Part shown: positions 38,534 to 48,174 of the stretch, piece by piece
Layout of the letters: each line of letters begins with the position of its first letter
Numbering within the stretch: position 1 is the stretch's first letter
NCBI GenBank assembly: GCA_949282965.1
Contig: CASDQW010000031.1
Coordinates: 1 to 61,249, forward strand
Length of the DNA: 61,249 bases
DNA from: an uncultured Lentisphaeria bacterium
GTDB taxonomy: Bacteria; Verrucomicrobiota; Lentisphaeria; Victivallales; Victivallaceae
Reading direction: 5' to 3'
Position numbers and translations under genes: made by a program
The notes under the pieces: model-generated
What the model was told of the DNA's origin: nothing
The model's input: the letters and a program-made list of their open reading frames with translations, nothing else
The model's database searches: none

Positions 38534-41185
38534 ATGAAACCATCGAAGAAAATCATGCTGGCCGCTCTCGTTGCCGCGGTAGTGCTCGGCTTCGTCCGAT
38601 CCGCTGAAGGAGCGTCCTCCCTGGAATCCAGTTTCAAAAAATCAGCCTCAATGCGCGACCTGAAAAACATCCGGGCCGACCACTGGAGCATCGCCGGCGG
38701 CAACATCATCGTCAAAGGCAACGTCCATATTCCCTTCGGGGATTTCGACATCTATGCGGACCGGGCGGTCATCAACACGGAATCCCGCGACCTTGACGTC
38801 AACGGCAACATTCAGATCTATCGTCGGGAACACCAGACCGCCAAAGTTACTCCGTCCGAACTGGCGGAACTCGAAAATACGGCGGGAACCGTCGTAAAAA
38901 TCACCGGAATTACCACAGATATCTTCGGCGGCCAGAAAATCAACGTCGACGTCAGTTATGTCAACGGCACCATCAAGGCCCAATCCTTTTCCGGAAACCT
39001 GATCACCGGCTACTTCAGTTTCACGGATGCGGAACTGAGTTTCAGCACCATCGTCTGCCGGGCCGGCTCCGGAGTTCGCGGCGCCGACGGCATCATCACC
39101 ATCAAGGACGCGGAACTCAGCAGCTGCAGCTATCTGCAAAGCCAGAACGCCCATTATTCCATCTCCTGCGGCGAGGCGACGCTGTATCCCCATAATACGG
39201 GGGAATTCGGACTGAACAACGCCATCACCGACCGGGGCGATTACAGCATTGTGGGCACCAACTGCACCATCAACCTTTACGGGGTACCGGTTTTCTGGCT
39301 GCCGGTCTTCTATAAGCCGAAAGACGAAAATCTGGGTCTGATCCAGACCCAATGGGGTAAAACCGGCGACTGGGGGTATTACATTTCGCTCTCGAAAAAG
39401 TTTTATCCGACCGATTACCCCGCCAGTTCCGTCCGGCTTCTGGCGGACTATTACCAGTACCGCGGTTACGGTTACGGTGCCGACGCCTATATTGACACGG
39501 AAAACTCCAAAACCCGCATCTTCGGCTACGGCATCTACGATTTGAGCCCATACGAATCCACGGATGCGTATGATTACGGCATCAAGATCCCGGAACAACG
39601 CTTCGACTTCCGGATCAGCAACCTGACCCACATTACGCCGACGCTGGACTTCCGCGGCAACTTCGAAATCATGAGCGATGAGTTTTTCAACCGCGATTTC
39701 TTCAACAACTATTACAACGCCGATCCCCAGCCGGTTACGTTCGCCGCAGTGGAAAAACAGTTCGATCACTTTACCGCGTCCGTGTACGTGCGGCCGCGGG
39801 TCAATGACTTCTTCAATGCCGTAGAGCAGCTGCCCACGGGAAGAATCGATATTCACCGGCAGGAACTTCTGGATACCAACCTGTATTACCAGGGAGAATT
39901 CAGTGCCGGTTATCTGCAGCGGAAATGGCGCGAATTCGACTATGACGAGCGGAATATCGACATGTTCGACTACCATACCGGTCGGTTCGACAATCTGAAC
40001 TTCCTCTACTATCCGATCCGCCTGGGCTGGTTGAACATCATCCCGCGCGCCGGGGTGCGCTTCACCGCCTACTCCAACTCCTCCGAGCGGAAAATCGATG
40101 ACAACATGCTCTACGGCATGCTGGCGGCGGACGACCCGGGGTATTCGGATTTGCGGGGATGGTTTGTCAACTATGACAACGATGGCGGCGCCCGGTTCCG
40201 GGTCGCAGGCGAATTCGGGCTGGAAATGACGACCAAAATCTACAAGACCTGGCAGGATGTCCGAAGTCCGTTCTTCCAGCTGGACGGGTTGCGTCACCTG
40301 ATTGAGCCCTACGTCAATTATACTTATATTCCGGAGCCGTCGGTCAGCCGGGAACATTTGTATTACTTTGACGATATTGACCGGATTCAGGAGGAAAATT
40401 TTGTCCGGCTCGGCGTTGTCAACCACCTGCAGACCCGACGGGGCAACCAGCTGGTCAATTACATGTCTCTGGAAAACTACTGGGATTACCATTTTCAGAA
40501 ACAGGAAGGATTCAGCCACATCGGGGATTTCTGCACCAAATTCACCATGACGCCATTCAAAGGGCTGACGCTCTCCACTTTCTTTTCCATCGCAGCGAAC
40601 GGGGAAGACGACCTTTTCGACGATTCGGAAAATACCAGATACGGCCGGCACATCATCCGTAACGGCCGGGACGTCGGCAACCCCGGACTGGACCTGAAAT
40701 GGCTTAACCGCTGGAGTGTGTCACTCCGATATGAACCGGTGCAGGATTTCATTTTCAACCTGACGTACAATTACCAGAATCGTTACCGGACCCAGTCCGT
40801 CTACTCAATGGGCAGCACCCTGACGGATATTGAAGCCGGCAGTGCGTTCAATAAATTCTATCTGACCCAGACCCAGCAATTGATGTTCGGCATGAGTGTT
40901 CCGCTGACTCCGGACCGCCGGACATTCGGCTCCTATCAAATCTTCTATGATTTTAACGCCGGATTCGTTACCCAGCATCGTTTTGCCCTCATCCGGAAAT
41001 TCCACTGCTGGGAGGTCGCGGCGGAGCTGAATATCGACACCGAACTGGATGACGGAGAAAAATCCACAGAGACATCTTTTTACATCACCGCCTATCTGAC
41101 CGGCTTGCTGACGCCGCTGCAACAGGTGCAGAGCACCATGCTCGCGGAAAGCCGAAAACGGCAGGAAAACGGAGGCTTGTTCTGA
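38534..41185 (+). CDS. lptD: LPS-assembly outer-membrane protein LptD
   Basis: An 883-residue outer-membrane protein with a Sec signal (MKPSKKIMLAALVAAVV, cleavage near SAEGA). Residues 40-200 are an OstA/LptA-like beta-jellyroll (IRADHWSIAGGNIIVKGNV, DRAVINTESRDLDVNG). The rest is an LptD barrel region: YGVPVFWLPVFYKP, GLIQTQWGKTGDWGYY, RDVGNPGLDLKWLNRWSVSL and alternating aromatic strands to the end. LptD inserts LPS into the outer leaflet with LptE, which is not recognised here. AGGA five bases ahead supports the ATG at 38534 over 38471. It is one base from hldD. Confidence 0.9.
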   Translation: MKPSKKIMLAALVAAVVLGFVRSAEGASSLESSFKKSASMRDLKNIRADHWSIAGGNIIVKGNVHIPFGDFDIYADRAVINTESRDLDVNGNIQIYRREHQTAKVTPSELAELENTAGTVVKITGITTDIFGGQKINVDVSYVNGTIKAQSFSGNLITGYFSFTDAELSFSTIVCRAGSGVRGADGIITIKDAELSSCSYLQSQNAHYSISCGEATLYPHNTGEFGLNNAITDRGDYSIVGTNCTINLYGVPVFWLPVFYKPKDENLGLIQTQWGKTGDWGYYISLSKKFYPTDYPASSVRLLADYYQYRGYGYGADAYIDTENSKTRIFGYGIYDLSPYESTDAYDYGIKIPEQRFDFRISNLTHITPTLDFRGNFEIMSDEFFNRDFFNNYYNADPQPVTFAAVEKQFDHFTASVYVRPRVNDFFNAVEQLPTGRIDIHRQELLDTNLYYQGEFSAGYLQRKWREFDYDERNIDMFDYHTGRFDNLNFLYYPIRLGWLNIIPRAGVRFTAYSNSSERKIDDNMLYGMLAADDPGYSDLRGWFVNYDNDGGARFRVAGEFGLEMTTKIYKTWQDVRSPFFQLDGLRHLIEPYVNYTYIPEPSVSREHLYYFDDIDRIQEENFVRLGVVNHLQTRRGNQLVNYMSLENYWDYHFQKQEGFSHIGDFCTKFTMTPFKGLTLSTFFSIAANGEDDLFDDSENTRYGRHIIRNGRDVGNPGLDLKWLNRWSVSLRYEPVQDFIFNLTYNYQNRYRTQSVYSMGSTLTDIEAGSAFNKFYLTQTQQLMFGMSVPLTPDRRTFGSYQIFYDFNAGFVTQHRFALIRKFHCWEVAAELNIDTELDDGEKSTETSFYITAYLTGLLTPLQQVQSTMLAESRKRQENGGLF

Positions 41186-41186
41186 C

Positions 41187-42170
41187 ATGTATATCGTAAC
41201 CGGAGGTGCTGGATTGATCGGCAGCGCCATCGTCTGGAAATTGAACCGCAGAGGCATCCGGGACATTCTGATAGTCGACCATCTCGGGACCTCGGACAAA
41301 TGGAAGAACCTGCCCGCACTCCAATACTCGGATTATTTGGAGAAAGAAGATTTCCGCGCCCGGCTCCGTGCCGGTGAATTTGCGGAATGCCCCATTGACG
41401 GCATTTTCCATCTCGGAGCCTGCTCCGCCACCACGGAGCGAAATGCCAGTTATCTCATCGACAACAACTTCCACTATACGCAGGAAGTAGCCCTGTTCGC
41501 CGCGGCCCGGGGCATCCGCCTGGTTTACGCATCCAGTTGCGCCACTTACGGCGACGGCGCCCAGGGCTATCGGGATGACGAAGAGGAATTGGACCGGCTG
41601 CGTCCGCTCAACATGTACGGCTATTCCAAGCAGATGTTCGACCTCTGGGCGAAACAACGGGGACTGCTGCGACATATCACCGGCTGCAAATTCTCCAATG
41701 TTTACGGTCCGAATGAACTGCACAAGGACGACATGCGCAGCGTGGTGCTGCGTTGTTTTGAACAGATCACCGCGGACGGCCGCATGCGGCTCTTCCGTTC
41801 CTATCGTCCGGAATACCAGGACGGCGAACAGATGCGGGATTTTCTGTACGTCAAGGATGCCGCGGACATGGTTCTGTTTCTGGCCGACCGGCCGGACGCG
41901 ACCGGATTGTACAATATCGGCAGCGGCCGCGCCGAAACCTGGAACGCACTGGCCGCCGCCGCGTTCGCGGCGCTGGGCCGCCCGGTCAACATCGAATACA
42001 TCGACATGCCGGAATCGCTGCGTGACCGCTATCAGTATTATACCAAAGCCGAAATGGGCAAACTGCGCGCACTCGGCTACGACCGGGAACCGACGTCGCT
42101 GCGCGACGCGGTGGCGGATTACATCCGCAACTACTTGATCCCCGGACGTTTTCTGGGAGATGGCGATTGA
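41187..42170 (+). CDS. hldD: ADP-L-glycero-D-manno-heptose-6-epimerase
   Basis: A 327-residue short-chain dehydrogenase/epimerase. TGGAGLIGSAIVWKLNRRG (5-23) is the NADP-binding site, then IFHLGACSATTERNASYLIDNN, and the YxxxK pair in MYGYSKQMFD. FSNVYGPNEL, KDDMRSVVLRCFEQI and DFLYVKDAADMV are typical of HldD/RfaD rather than other epimerases. It makes the heptose donor for the LPS inner core, which fits the family 9 glycosyltransferase at 46-47 kb and lptD immediately upstream. Confidence 0.93.
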   Translation: MYIVTGGAGLIGSAIVWKLNRRGIRDILIVDHLGTSDKWKNLPALQYSDYLEKEDFRARLRAGEFAECPIDGIFHLGACSATTERNASYLIDNNFHYTQEVALFAAARGIRLVYASSCATYGDGAQGYRDDEEELDRLRPLNMYGYSKQMFDLWAKQRGLLRHITGCKFSNVYGPNELHKDDMRSVVLRCFEQITADGRMRLFRSYRPEYQDGEQMRDFLYVKDAADMVLFLADRPDATGLYNIGSGRAETWNALAAAAFAALGRPVNIEYIDMPESLRDRYQYYTKAEMGKLRALGYDREPTSLRDAVADYIRNYLIPGRFLGDGD

Positions 42171-42171
42171 T

Positions 42172-43437
42172 ATGAACTCAGCCGCCACGCGCATTCTGCA
42201 GGCGGCGGCCGCCGGCATCGCCGCGGTCGAGGAACGCGGCATCGGACTGGACGATTATCTGGATTTCCATTTAAAAGCGCCGGATTTGCGCCGTACCGTT
42301 TCCCATATTCTTTTTCATTATTTCCGCCGCCGGGCGTCCCTTCGCCGCGATCTTGCCCGGTTGGTACGGAAAGCCCCCCGACCCGCCGTTCGGCATATTC
42401 TGACAACAGCGCTCACTCAGATTCGTTATTGCGACGGCATCGCCCCGGAATCGGCGGTCAATATTGCAGTGGAACTGGTCCGGCAGCGGTATGATCGCCG
42501 GGAAGCAGGCTTCATCAACGCCGTCCTGCGCCGGGCCATGACCGAAGACCGGCCGGAGGAACCGGAAACACCGGAAAATATCCTGCCGTCGGAAACGTTG
42601 AAACATTGGCGAAAGCGTTATTCTCCGGAGGAACTGCAGCAATTGACCGCGGCATTTCTGACGCCTGCGCCAACGGTTTTCCGCTGCCGGCGCGGTGGGG
42701 AGCTTACCGCACAGGAGATGGATGAATGGATGGCGGAAGAAATACCGGCACTGACCAGCAAAAACCTCTGGAAATTCTATTCGATCCCCTCTCCCGCTCC
42801 ATTGCTGGCATCAAAGGACTGGGATAACGGACGATTCTACTTTCAGGACCCGGCCACAGCCGCCACCATGGCGTTGCCGCAATATGATTGCGTCGTCCGG
42901 GCGCTGGACGTCTGCTGCGCACCGGGGGGCAAATCCCTGATGATTGCGGAAATGCTTCCGGAAAACGGCCAGCTGGTCGCCGCCGACCGCTCGGAACGCC
43001 GTCAACGGCTGACCCGGGAAAACTTCCAGCGGCACGGCTGGAGCCGCTTTCCCGTCATCACCGCGGAACCGTGGAACATTCCGGAAGATGGGGGACAGTT
43101 CGACCTTGTGCTGGCGGATGTCCCCTGCTCCAACACCGGCGTTTTCCGCCGCCGCCCGGATGCCCTGTGGCGCTTCCGCCCCGGGCAGCTTGGAGAACTG
43201 GCCGGTCTGCAACAGGCTATTCTCACCGCCGCCGCCCGGCGTGTTCGTCCCGGCGGGCAGCTGCTCTACAGCACCTGCAGCATGGAGCCGGAGGAAAATG
43301 AACACCTCGTTGCGGCATTTCTGGAGTCCGCCCCCGAATTCAGCATTGCGGCGGAAAGCCGCCTGCTGCCGAACGTCGCACATGACGGGGCTTACGGCTG
43401 TCTGCTCCTGCGGCAGCGCAGTTCGAAGAGCATCTGA
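42172..43437 (+). CDS. rsmB: 16S rRNA (cytosine-C5) methyltransferase, RsmB type
   Basis: A 421-residue SAM-dependent RNA m5C methyltransferase. An N-terminal NusB-like helical domain (about 1-140) precedes the methyltransferase core with ALDVCCAPGGKSLMIAEM (SAM site), ADVPCSNTGVFRRRPD (second Cys) and LLYSTCSMEPEENE (catalytic Cys). Together these mark RsmB, which modifies C967 in E. coli 16S rRNA. The ATG at 42172, one base after the hldD stop, is preferred; the ATG at 42160 has GGAG directly against it, too close to work. Its 3' end overlaps the opposite-strand glycosyltransferase gene by 46 bases. Confidence 0.92.
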   Translation: MNSAATRILQAAAAGIAAVEERGIGLDDYLDFHLKAPDLRRTVSHILFHYFRRRASLRRDLARLVRKAPRPAVRHILTTALTQIRYCDGIAPESAVNIAVELVRQRYDRREAGFINAVLRRAMTEDRPEEPETPENILPSETLKHWRKRYSPEELQQLTAAFLTPAPTVFRCRRGGELTAQEMDEWMAEEIPALTSKNLWKFYSIPSPAPLLASKDWDNGRFYFQDPATAATMALPQYDCVVRALDVCCAPGGKSLMIAEMLPENGQLVAADRSERRQRLTRENFQRHGWSRFPVITAEPWNIPEDGGQFDLVLADVPCSNTGVFRRRPDALWRFRPGQLGELAGLQQAILTAAARRVRPGGQLLYSTCSMEPEENEHLVAAFLESAPEFSIAAESRLLPNVAHDGAYGCLLLRQRSSKSI

Positions 43438-44108
43438 AGATATTGCCACATGACCCGCATCGAGAGTTTGCTCTCCCCGTGAATGCGGCGCCCGAACGTG
43501 ATCCCGTACTCCGTGATCCGCCCTGCCCGCTCACTCGTCAGCAGAAACAGCAGTTCCAGCATGATCTTGAACCCGCGGGGACTGAGTTTGTCGCGCACCG
43601 CCTCAAAGGCCGTCCGCCGGATGGCGAAAAAACCGGACATCGGATCGCGCACCGTCACCCCCAGCATCACCCAGGCCATCCCGGCGGCGGTGCGGCTGAT
43701 CAGCACCCGGACCGGATTCCAGCGTTCCGAAAAACCGCCCCCTTCCACATAACGAGACCCCACCACCATATCGTATTCTTCCGCCGTCTGCAACAGGCCG
43801 GTCAGATCTTTGACGTCGTGCTGCAGGTCTCCGTCCATGCAGCAGAGGATTTCCCCCCGCGCGGCATTGAATCCCTTTACAATGCTCGGACTGAGGCCGC
43901 GCGGCCCATCGTTGGTCATTCCCCGGATATGCGGTTTTCCGACCGCATAGGCCTGTACCGCTTCCAGCGTACCATCCGGCGAATGCTCGTCGACGATGAT
44001 GATTTCGTAATCCTTCAGCCCGCAATTCTCCAGCCGGGACAACAGCGGCTCCATGTTGTCGCGTTCGTTCAAGGTGGGAATCACAATGGAATAGCGGTAA
44101 TCACTCAT
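43392..44108 (-). CDS. family 2 glycosyltransferase, dolichol/polyprenol-phosphate sugar synthase type
   Basis: A 238-residue GT-A enzyme. YSIVIPTLNERDNMEPLL (6-23), IIIVDEHSPDGT, GEILCCMDGDLQHD (DxD-like metal site) and DPMSGFFAIRRTAFE match the polyprenyl-phosphate mannosyl/glucosyltransferase group (DPM1-like). No C-terminal membrane domain is present. It would transfer a sugar from a nucleotide donor to undecaprenyl phosphate for envelope glycan synthesis. ATGA overlap with mtnA upstream. Confidence 0.88.
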   Translation of the reverse strand: MSDYRYSIVIPTLNERDNMEPLLSRLENCGLKDYEIIIVDEHSPDGTLEAVQAYAVGKPHIRGMTNDGPRGLSPSIVKGFNAARGEILCCMDGDLQHDVKDLTGLLQTAEEYDMVVGSRYVEGGGFSERWNPVRVLISRTAAGMAWVMLGVTVRDPMSGFFAIRRTAFEAVRDKLSPRGFKIMLELLFLLTSERAGRITEYGITFGRRIHGESKLSMRVMWQYLQMLFELRCRRSRQP

Positions 44109-45193
44109 AAAACCTCTCCTGCTGCGCCAAATGGCGGCGTCAGAATGCCACGTTCCGTGATGTATCCGGTAATCAATTCACGCGGCGTCACGTCAAACGC
44201 CGGATTGTAGAACGACACCCCATCCGGCGCGGTCCGACGCCCGAAACCGTTTCCAATCTCCGTTCCGTCACGTTCCTCGATCGGAATCCCTTTCCCATCC
44301 GGCAGCGACAGATCAAACGTGGAATACGGCGCCGCCACATAAAACGGAATCTGGTGATACGCCGCCAGTACCGCTACGGAATAAGTCCCGATTTTATTCG
44401 CCGTATCGCCGTTGGCGGCGATCCGATCCGCACCGACGATCACCAGATCGATGCGTTTTTCCTTCATCACCAGGCCCGCCATGTTATCGCAGATCACGCA
44501 GACGTCCACTCCCGCCTGCTGCAACTCCCAAGCCGTCAGACGCGCGCCCTGCAGCAGCGGACGGGTTTCGTCCGCATAAACCCGAATGCGCCGCCCCGCC
44601 TCGCGGGCAAGATAAATCGGTGCCAGCGCGGTGCCGTAATCCGCCGTCGCCAGCGCTCCCGCGTTACAGTGCGTCAACACCGTCATGCCGTCCCGCAGCA
44701 GCGGCAATCCGTTTTCGCCAATCGCCCGGCACAGCCGGATGTCCTCGGCCAATACCGTCAGAGCCGCAAGAAGCAATGCCCGTTTTGCTTCAACATCGTT
44801 CCGGGCTCCGCTTGCGTTCATTTCCCGGATCACCCGGTTCACCGCCCAGGAGAGATTCACCGCCGTCGGACGCGCCGCCGCCAGCAGCGCACCGTCGGCC
44901 TCCAGCCGCTTGCGGAAGTCCGCAAGACTGAGCGGCGGATACTTGCCCGCCACCGCGGCCAGCCCCAGCGCCGCCGCACAGCCGATCGCCGGCGCGCCCC
45001 GGACGGCCAGGCGCCGGATCGCATCGATCAACGGCTCCAGCTCATCGATCTCCAGGAACACCACTTCGCCCGGCAACCGGGTCTGATCCAGCACCCGGAC
45101 CCGCCCCGGCTGCGTCAACGTCTCCGGAGACGCCCCGTCAACGATCCGTCCGTCCCGGCGAATCCACCGCACCGACTGCTGCACGATCGCCAT
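44105..45193 (-). CDS. mtnA: S-methyl-5-thioribose-1-phosphate isomerase
   Basis: A 362-residue member of the MtnA branch of the eIF2B-like family, which isomerises methylthioribose-1-phosphate in methionine salvage. RGAPAIGCAAALGLA (65-79), THCNAGALATADYG with Cys176, CDNMAGLVM and GADRIAANGDTANKIGTY with Asp256 are the active-site segments. No other salvage gene is in the window. The ATG at 45193, with AGGAA seven bases ahead, is chosen over 45253; even so the gene overlaps the 3' end of the upstream gene by 56 bases. Confidence 0.94.
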   Translation of the reverse strand: MAIVQQSVRWIRRDGRIVDGASPETLTQPGRVRVLDQTRLPGEVVFLEIDELEPLIDAIRRLAVRGAPAIGCAAALGLAAVAGKYPPLSLADFRKRLEADGALLAAARPTAVNLSWAVNRVIREMNASGARNDVEAKRALLLAALTVLAEDIRLCRAIGENGLPLLRDGMTVLTHCNAGALATADYGTALAPIYLAREAGRRIRVYADETRPLLQGARLTAWELQQAGVDVCVICDNMAGLVMKEKRIDLVIVGADRIAANGDTANKIGTYSVAVLAAYHQIPFYVAAPYSTFDLSLPDGKGIPIEERDGTEIGNGFGRRTAPDGVSFYNPAFDVTPRELITGYITERGILTPPFGAAGEVL

Positions 45194-46073
45194 CCTTTCG
45201 TTCCTGGGGCTGATAATCCACCCCCGGCAGCGCCTCCGCCCCACCGGCCACATACACCCGCCCGGAATCCTTTTCCAAAACCAGACTGGGAATGGTTTTT
45301 GTGGTTTTCAGGTATTTATCCTGCTCGGCACGACCGTCCAGATTGACGATAGCGTAGCGGAACAGTTTCGGAGAAATCGGAATCAGCAAATGCAGCCGGC
45401 TGAGCATATCCACCTCCACCTTGTAGCGTTCCATGCCGACTTCGCGCCCCACGCGCAGCACCGCATAAACATACTGCTTGTCTTCGATCACCAAATAATA
45501 GTGCTTGACAGCATTTTCGCCCATCACCCGCAACGAAAAAGTACGTTCCTTGATTTCCTTCTTGCCGTCTCCGGCACTGGCTCCGGCCTCCCCTACCCGC
45601 AACATATCCGGAATGCCCACCGTGCGTCGCCAGACTTCCACCCCGGGATTGACTTCAAACCGGCACTCGTTGGAACGAAACACGTCCTTGAGCATCTTAT
45701 GTTTGAGATAAGCATGAACCCGGTAAGTTCCCAGCTTTTCGATCGGATAATACTGGGAAATCGGCACCATCAGCTCCAACGACGCGCCGGGCATCAGAAT
45801 ATTCATGGAAATCGGAATATCTTTCGCCGGAACCTTCGTAATGACCTCTGTCCCCCGGGTCACTTCAAACAGCAGTTCTCCCTTGAGTTCATCCGCCACG
45901 CCGAAAACCAGCGGCTGTCCGCTGTAATTGCGCAATTTCAATTTGGCGAAAACCGGTTCATACTGCATGTAAACCGAACGATTCAACTGCAGTTCCATCG
46001 ACACTTGTGCTCCTGCCGGAAGCGCGGCCGCCAGCAGAATCAGCACTGCAATCGCTCCAAGCGTCCTTCTCAT
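45138..46073 (-). CDS. secreted/periplasmic protein, unknown function
   Basis: A 311-residue protein with a Sec signal peptide (MRRTLGAIAVLILLAAALPA, cleavage near GAQ). The mature part begins with an immunoglobulin-like strand pattern (SVYMQYEPVFAKLKLRNYSG, LLFEVTRGTEVITKVPAKD) typical of proteins about regulation of relative protein or macroglobulin-like folds; no enzyme motif is seen. The ATG at 46073 makes an ATGA overlap with the glycosyltransferase gene and has a GGAGG ribosome binding site nearby. The last 18 codons overlap mtnA, and this tail (DRAAVGAVDSPGRTDR) looks unstructured. Confidence 0.8.
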   Translation of the reverse strand: MRRTLGAIAVLILLAAALPAGAQVSMELQLNRSVYMQYEPVFAKLKLRNYSGQPLVFGVADELKGELLFEVTRGTEVITKVPAKDIPISMNILMPGASLELMVPISQYYPIEKLGTYRVHAYLKHKMLKDVFRSNECRFEVNPGVEVWRRTVGIPDMLRVGEAGASAGDGKKEIKERTFSLRVMGENAVKHYYLVIEDKQYVYAVLRVGREVGMERYKVEVDMLSRLHLLIPISPKLFRYAIVNLDGRAEQDKYLKTTKTIPSLVLEKDSGRVYVAGGAEALPGVDYQPQERKDGDRAAVGAVDSPGRTDR

Positions 46074-47119
46074 TGTCTCCGTCCTCCTGTCGATAATTGT
46101 TGCACTGCCGCTGCCGCAATCAATTCGGCATCCAGTGCATGGCACACCGGCGTCGCACCGCGCGGACAATGCCGCCGCATACAGCCGGAACACTCCAGAT
46201 CCCGCCGGAAAATCCGGTGATTCACTCCATATGGTCCCGTCAATTCCGGCCGGGTCGGGCCGAAAAATCCAAATACCGGCACCCCCAATGCCGCCGCCGC
46301 ATGTATCGGGCCGCTATCATTGCTGATCACCAGTTCACACATGCCCAGCAGCTCCATCATCTCTCCGATTCCGGTCCGGCCCGCCAGAGAAAAAGCCCCG
46401 GGCAGTCCGAATTCCCTCAGAATCCGCTCCGCATCCTCCCGATCCGAGGCACTGCCGATCAATAAAAAAGCAACCTCCGGATACTGCTGCCGGACCGCCC
46501 GCATCACTGCCGCGAACAATTCCGGCGGAAAGCGTTTGCTCTCCCAGCGCGCCCCCGGAATCACGCCGACCAGGCGCCGCCCAGCCGCCTCCGCCGGCAA
46601 TTGCACCGGAAACCGACCACGCGGCAGAACCAGTTCCGGAACCGGTTCGTTCATGCCGCATAACTGATTGACCAATGCCACATTGCGCTCAACGGCATGC
46701 CGCTCCATATCGACGCGGCAGCGCCGACCGTACAGCCAGCGCGCATCCCTCTCCCGGGGATGAGAAAACCCGACCGGACGCGGACCTCGTGCCAGAAAAC
46801 CGAAAATCGCGCTGCGCAGCAGTCCCTGAAAATCAAGTACCAGGTCATACCGGTTCCGACGCAATTCCCGCGTCAGCCGGAAAAATTCCCGGGGAAAAGT
46901 CGCCGCCTTTCCCAGTTTTCGCCGTTGGAAGGGGATTGCCCGCGCCACCGGAAACGGGCTGAAGGCCAGCACCTCATGAAAAGCCGGATGCACCAGCCAG
47001 TCCAGTTCCGCCTCCGGGAAACGGCGGCGCAGCAACTCCACTGCCGGGAACGTATGCAGAATATCTCCCAGGCTGCTGGGCTTGACCACCAGAATGCGTT
47101 TCACCGGAGCCGGCATCAT
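46070..47119 (-). CDS. family 9 glycosyltransferase (LPS heptosyltransferase)
   Basis: A 349-residue GT9 enzyme. ILVVKPSSLGDILHTFPAV near the start and ISNDSGPIHAAAALGVPVFG, GPTRPELTGPYG near residue 290 are heptosyltransferase signatures; KPSSLGDILHT is closest in form to WaaC. It would add heptose from ADP-heptose, the product of the HldD pathway encoded at 41-42 kb, to the LPS core. A Cys-rich stretch (LECSGCMRRHCP) follows the donor site. Two adjacent ATG codons (47119 and 47116) are possible starts, four to seven bases after the phosphoesterase stop. Confidence 0.9.
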   Translation of the reverse strand: MMPAPVKRILVVKPSSLGDILHTFPAVELLRRRFPEAELDWLVHPAFHEVLAFSPFPVARAIPFQRRKLGKAATFPREFFRLTRELRRNRYDLVLDFQGLLRSAIFGFLARGPRPVGFSHPRERDARWLYGRRCRVDMERHAVERNVALVNQLCGMNEPVPELVLPRGRFPVQLPAEAAGRRLVGVIPGARWESKRFPPELFAAVMRAVRQQYPEVAFLLIGSASDREDAERILREFGLPGAFSLAGRTGIGEMMELLGMCELVISNDSGPIHAAAALGVPVFGFFGPTRPELTGPYGVNHRIFRRDLECSGCMRRHCPRGATPVCHALDAELIAAAAVQQLSTGGRRQ

Positions 47120-47123
47120 CCCA

Positions 47124-47945
47124 TCAACTTCCGGATGCCAGACGCAAAGCCAGCCGTTCCGGCAACCCGGCATCCAGAACCTTCTGCTGTGCGGTCGCCA
47201 CATCGTAGGGAATCCGGTAACGGGTCACGATCCGTTCAACATTGTCGAAAACGGCGAAACTCGCCCGGGGATCCCGGTTGCGCGGCTGGCCGATGCTGCC
47301 GATATTGAAAAGATATTTGTAGCCGGTCAAAATTTCCACCGGAAGCGCTTCCGCCCGGGAAAAATCCTCCGCCTCCGGCATCCCATCCTCCCCGACCAGA
47401 ATATTCCATTGCAAAATTTCATCGACACTGCGCTCCCGCATCGAAGCCACCGGCTTTTTGCAGAAGGCAACCGGCACATGTGAATGCCCGCAGAAACACA
47501 ACTGGGTGAACTGATAGGAAAAGTTGTCCATCGCATGATGCACGTCAAAAATATACCCCCACTGTTCCGGAGAGTCCAATGTCGCATGCACCAGAGTCAT
47601 ATTGCAGCTCGGAACGCTGGTACGGTATGGAGCGCGCACCAGCCAGGCACGTTCCGCCGGCGTCAGCTGTTCCCGGGTCCAGAGAATCGCCTGACGCGCA
47701 TTCTGATTGAACCCCTCGATCGTAGTATCATCGGAAGCGGTGTATTCGTCGTGGTTTCCGCGCACCATCGCCACCCAGTCCAGATCCCGGACCGCTTTCA
47801 GGCAACGCACCGGATCCGCGTTATAACCGACGATATCCCCCAGGGAAATATAGTGATCGACATTCAGCTCCCGACACTTTTCCAGCACGACGGAAAGGGC
47901 TTCCCAATTCGAATGAATATCACTTAAAATCGCATATTTCGCCAT
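47124..47945 (-). CDS. metallophosphoesterase
   Basis: A 273-residue calcineurin-like phosphoesterase. Motifs in order: SDIHSNWEAL (Asp9, His11), SLGDIVGYNADP, RGNHDEYTASDD, LVHATLD and FCGHSHVPV, which together give the two-metal site. It resembles YfcE/ApaH-like phosphodiesterases of unassigned substrate. GGAAGAG sits just before the ATG at 47945; an upstream start at 47978 is less likely. It is about 230 bases downstream of rnpB and heads the run leading to the heptosyltransferase, mtnA and the family 2 glycosyltransferase. Confidence 0.9.
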   Translation of the reverse strand: MAKYAILSDIHSNWEALSVVLEKCRELNVDHYISLGDIVGYNADPVRCLKAVRDLDWVAMVRGNHDEYTASDDTTIEGFNQNARQAILWTREQLTPAERAWLVRAPYRTSVPSCNMTLVHATLDSPEQWGYIFDVHHAMDNFSYQFTQLCFCGHSHVPVAFCKKPVASMRERSVDEILQWNILVGEDGMPEAEDFSRAEALPVEILTGYKYLFNIGSIGQPRNRDPRASFAVFDNVERIVTRYRIPYDVATAQQKVLDAGLPERLALRLASGS

Positions 47946-48174
47946 GTTCTCTTCCGTATGTTCCATCCGCACCGGCATTTTTCCGCCGGACGGCCGTTGC
48001 CAGCCGCAGCCCCTGCGAAAAAAACACCTCTGCCATTTTTATAAAACCAGTTCCTCATTCTCCGGAAATGCACAGACGGAACGGCCCCTCCGGTGCCTTG
48101 CCGGGCACCGGCGACCGCTCCGCAGTCGTCATTGCCTCCGGAATAACGCCGTTTCCCCATCTTGCGGGAAACAG

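Noticed and set aside
38648..40651. Open frame of 667 codons opposite lptD
   Set aside because: Shadow frame; lptD on the plus strand has a signal peptide, domain motifs and operon context.
48091..48110. Hairpin (7-bp stem, CGGTGCC with GGCACCG) downstream of rnpB as its terminator
   Set aside because: No T run follows on the minus strand, and it is about 65 bases past the P1 helix; kept only as a possible structure in the phosphoesterase leader.
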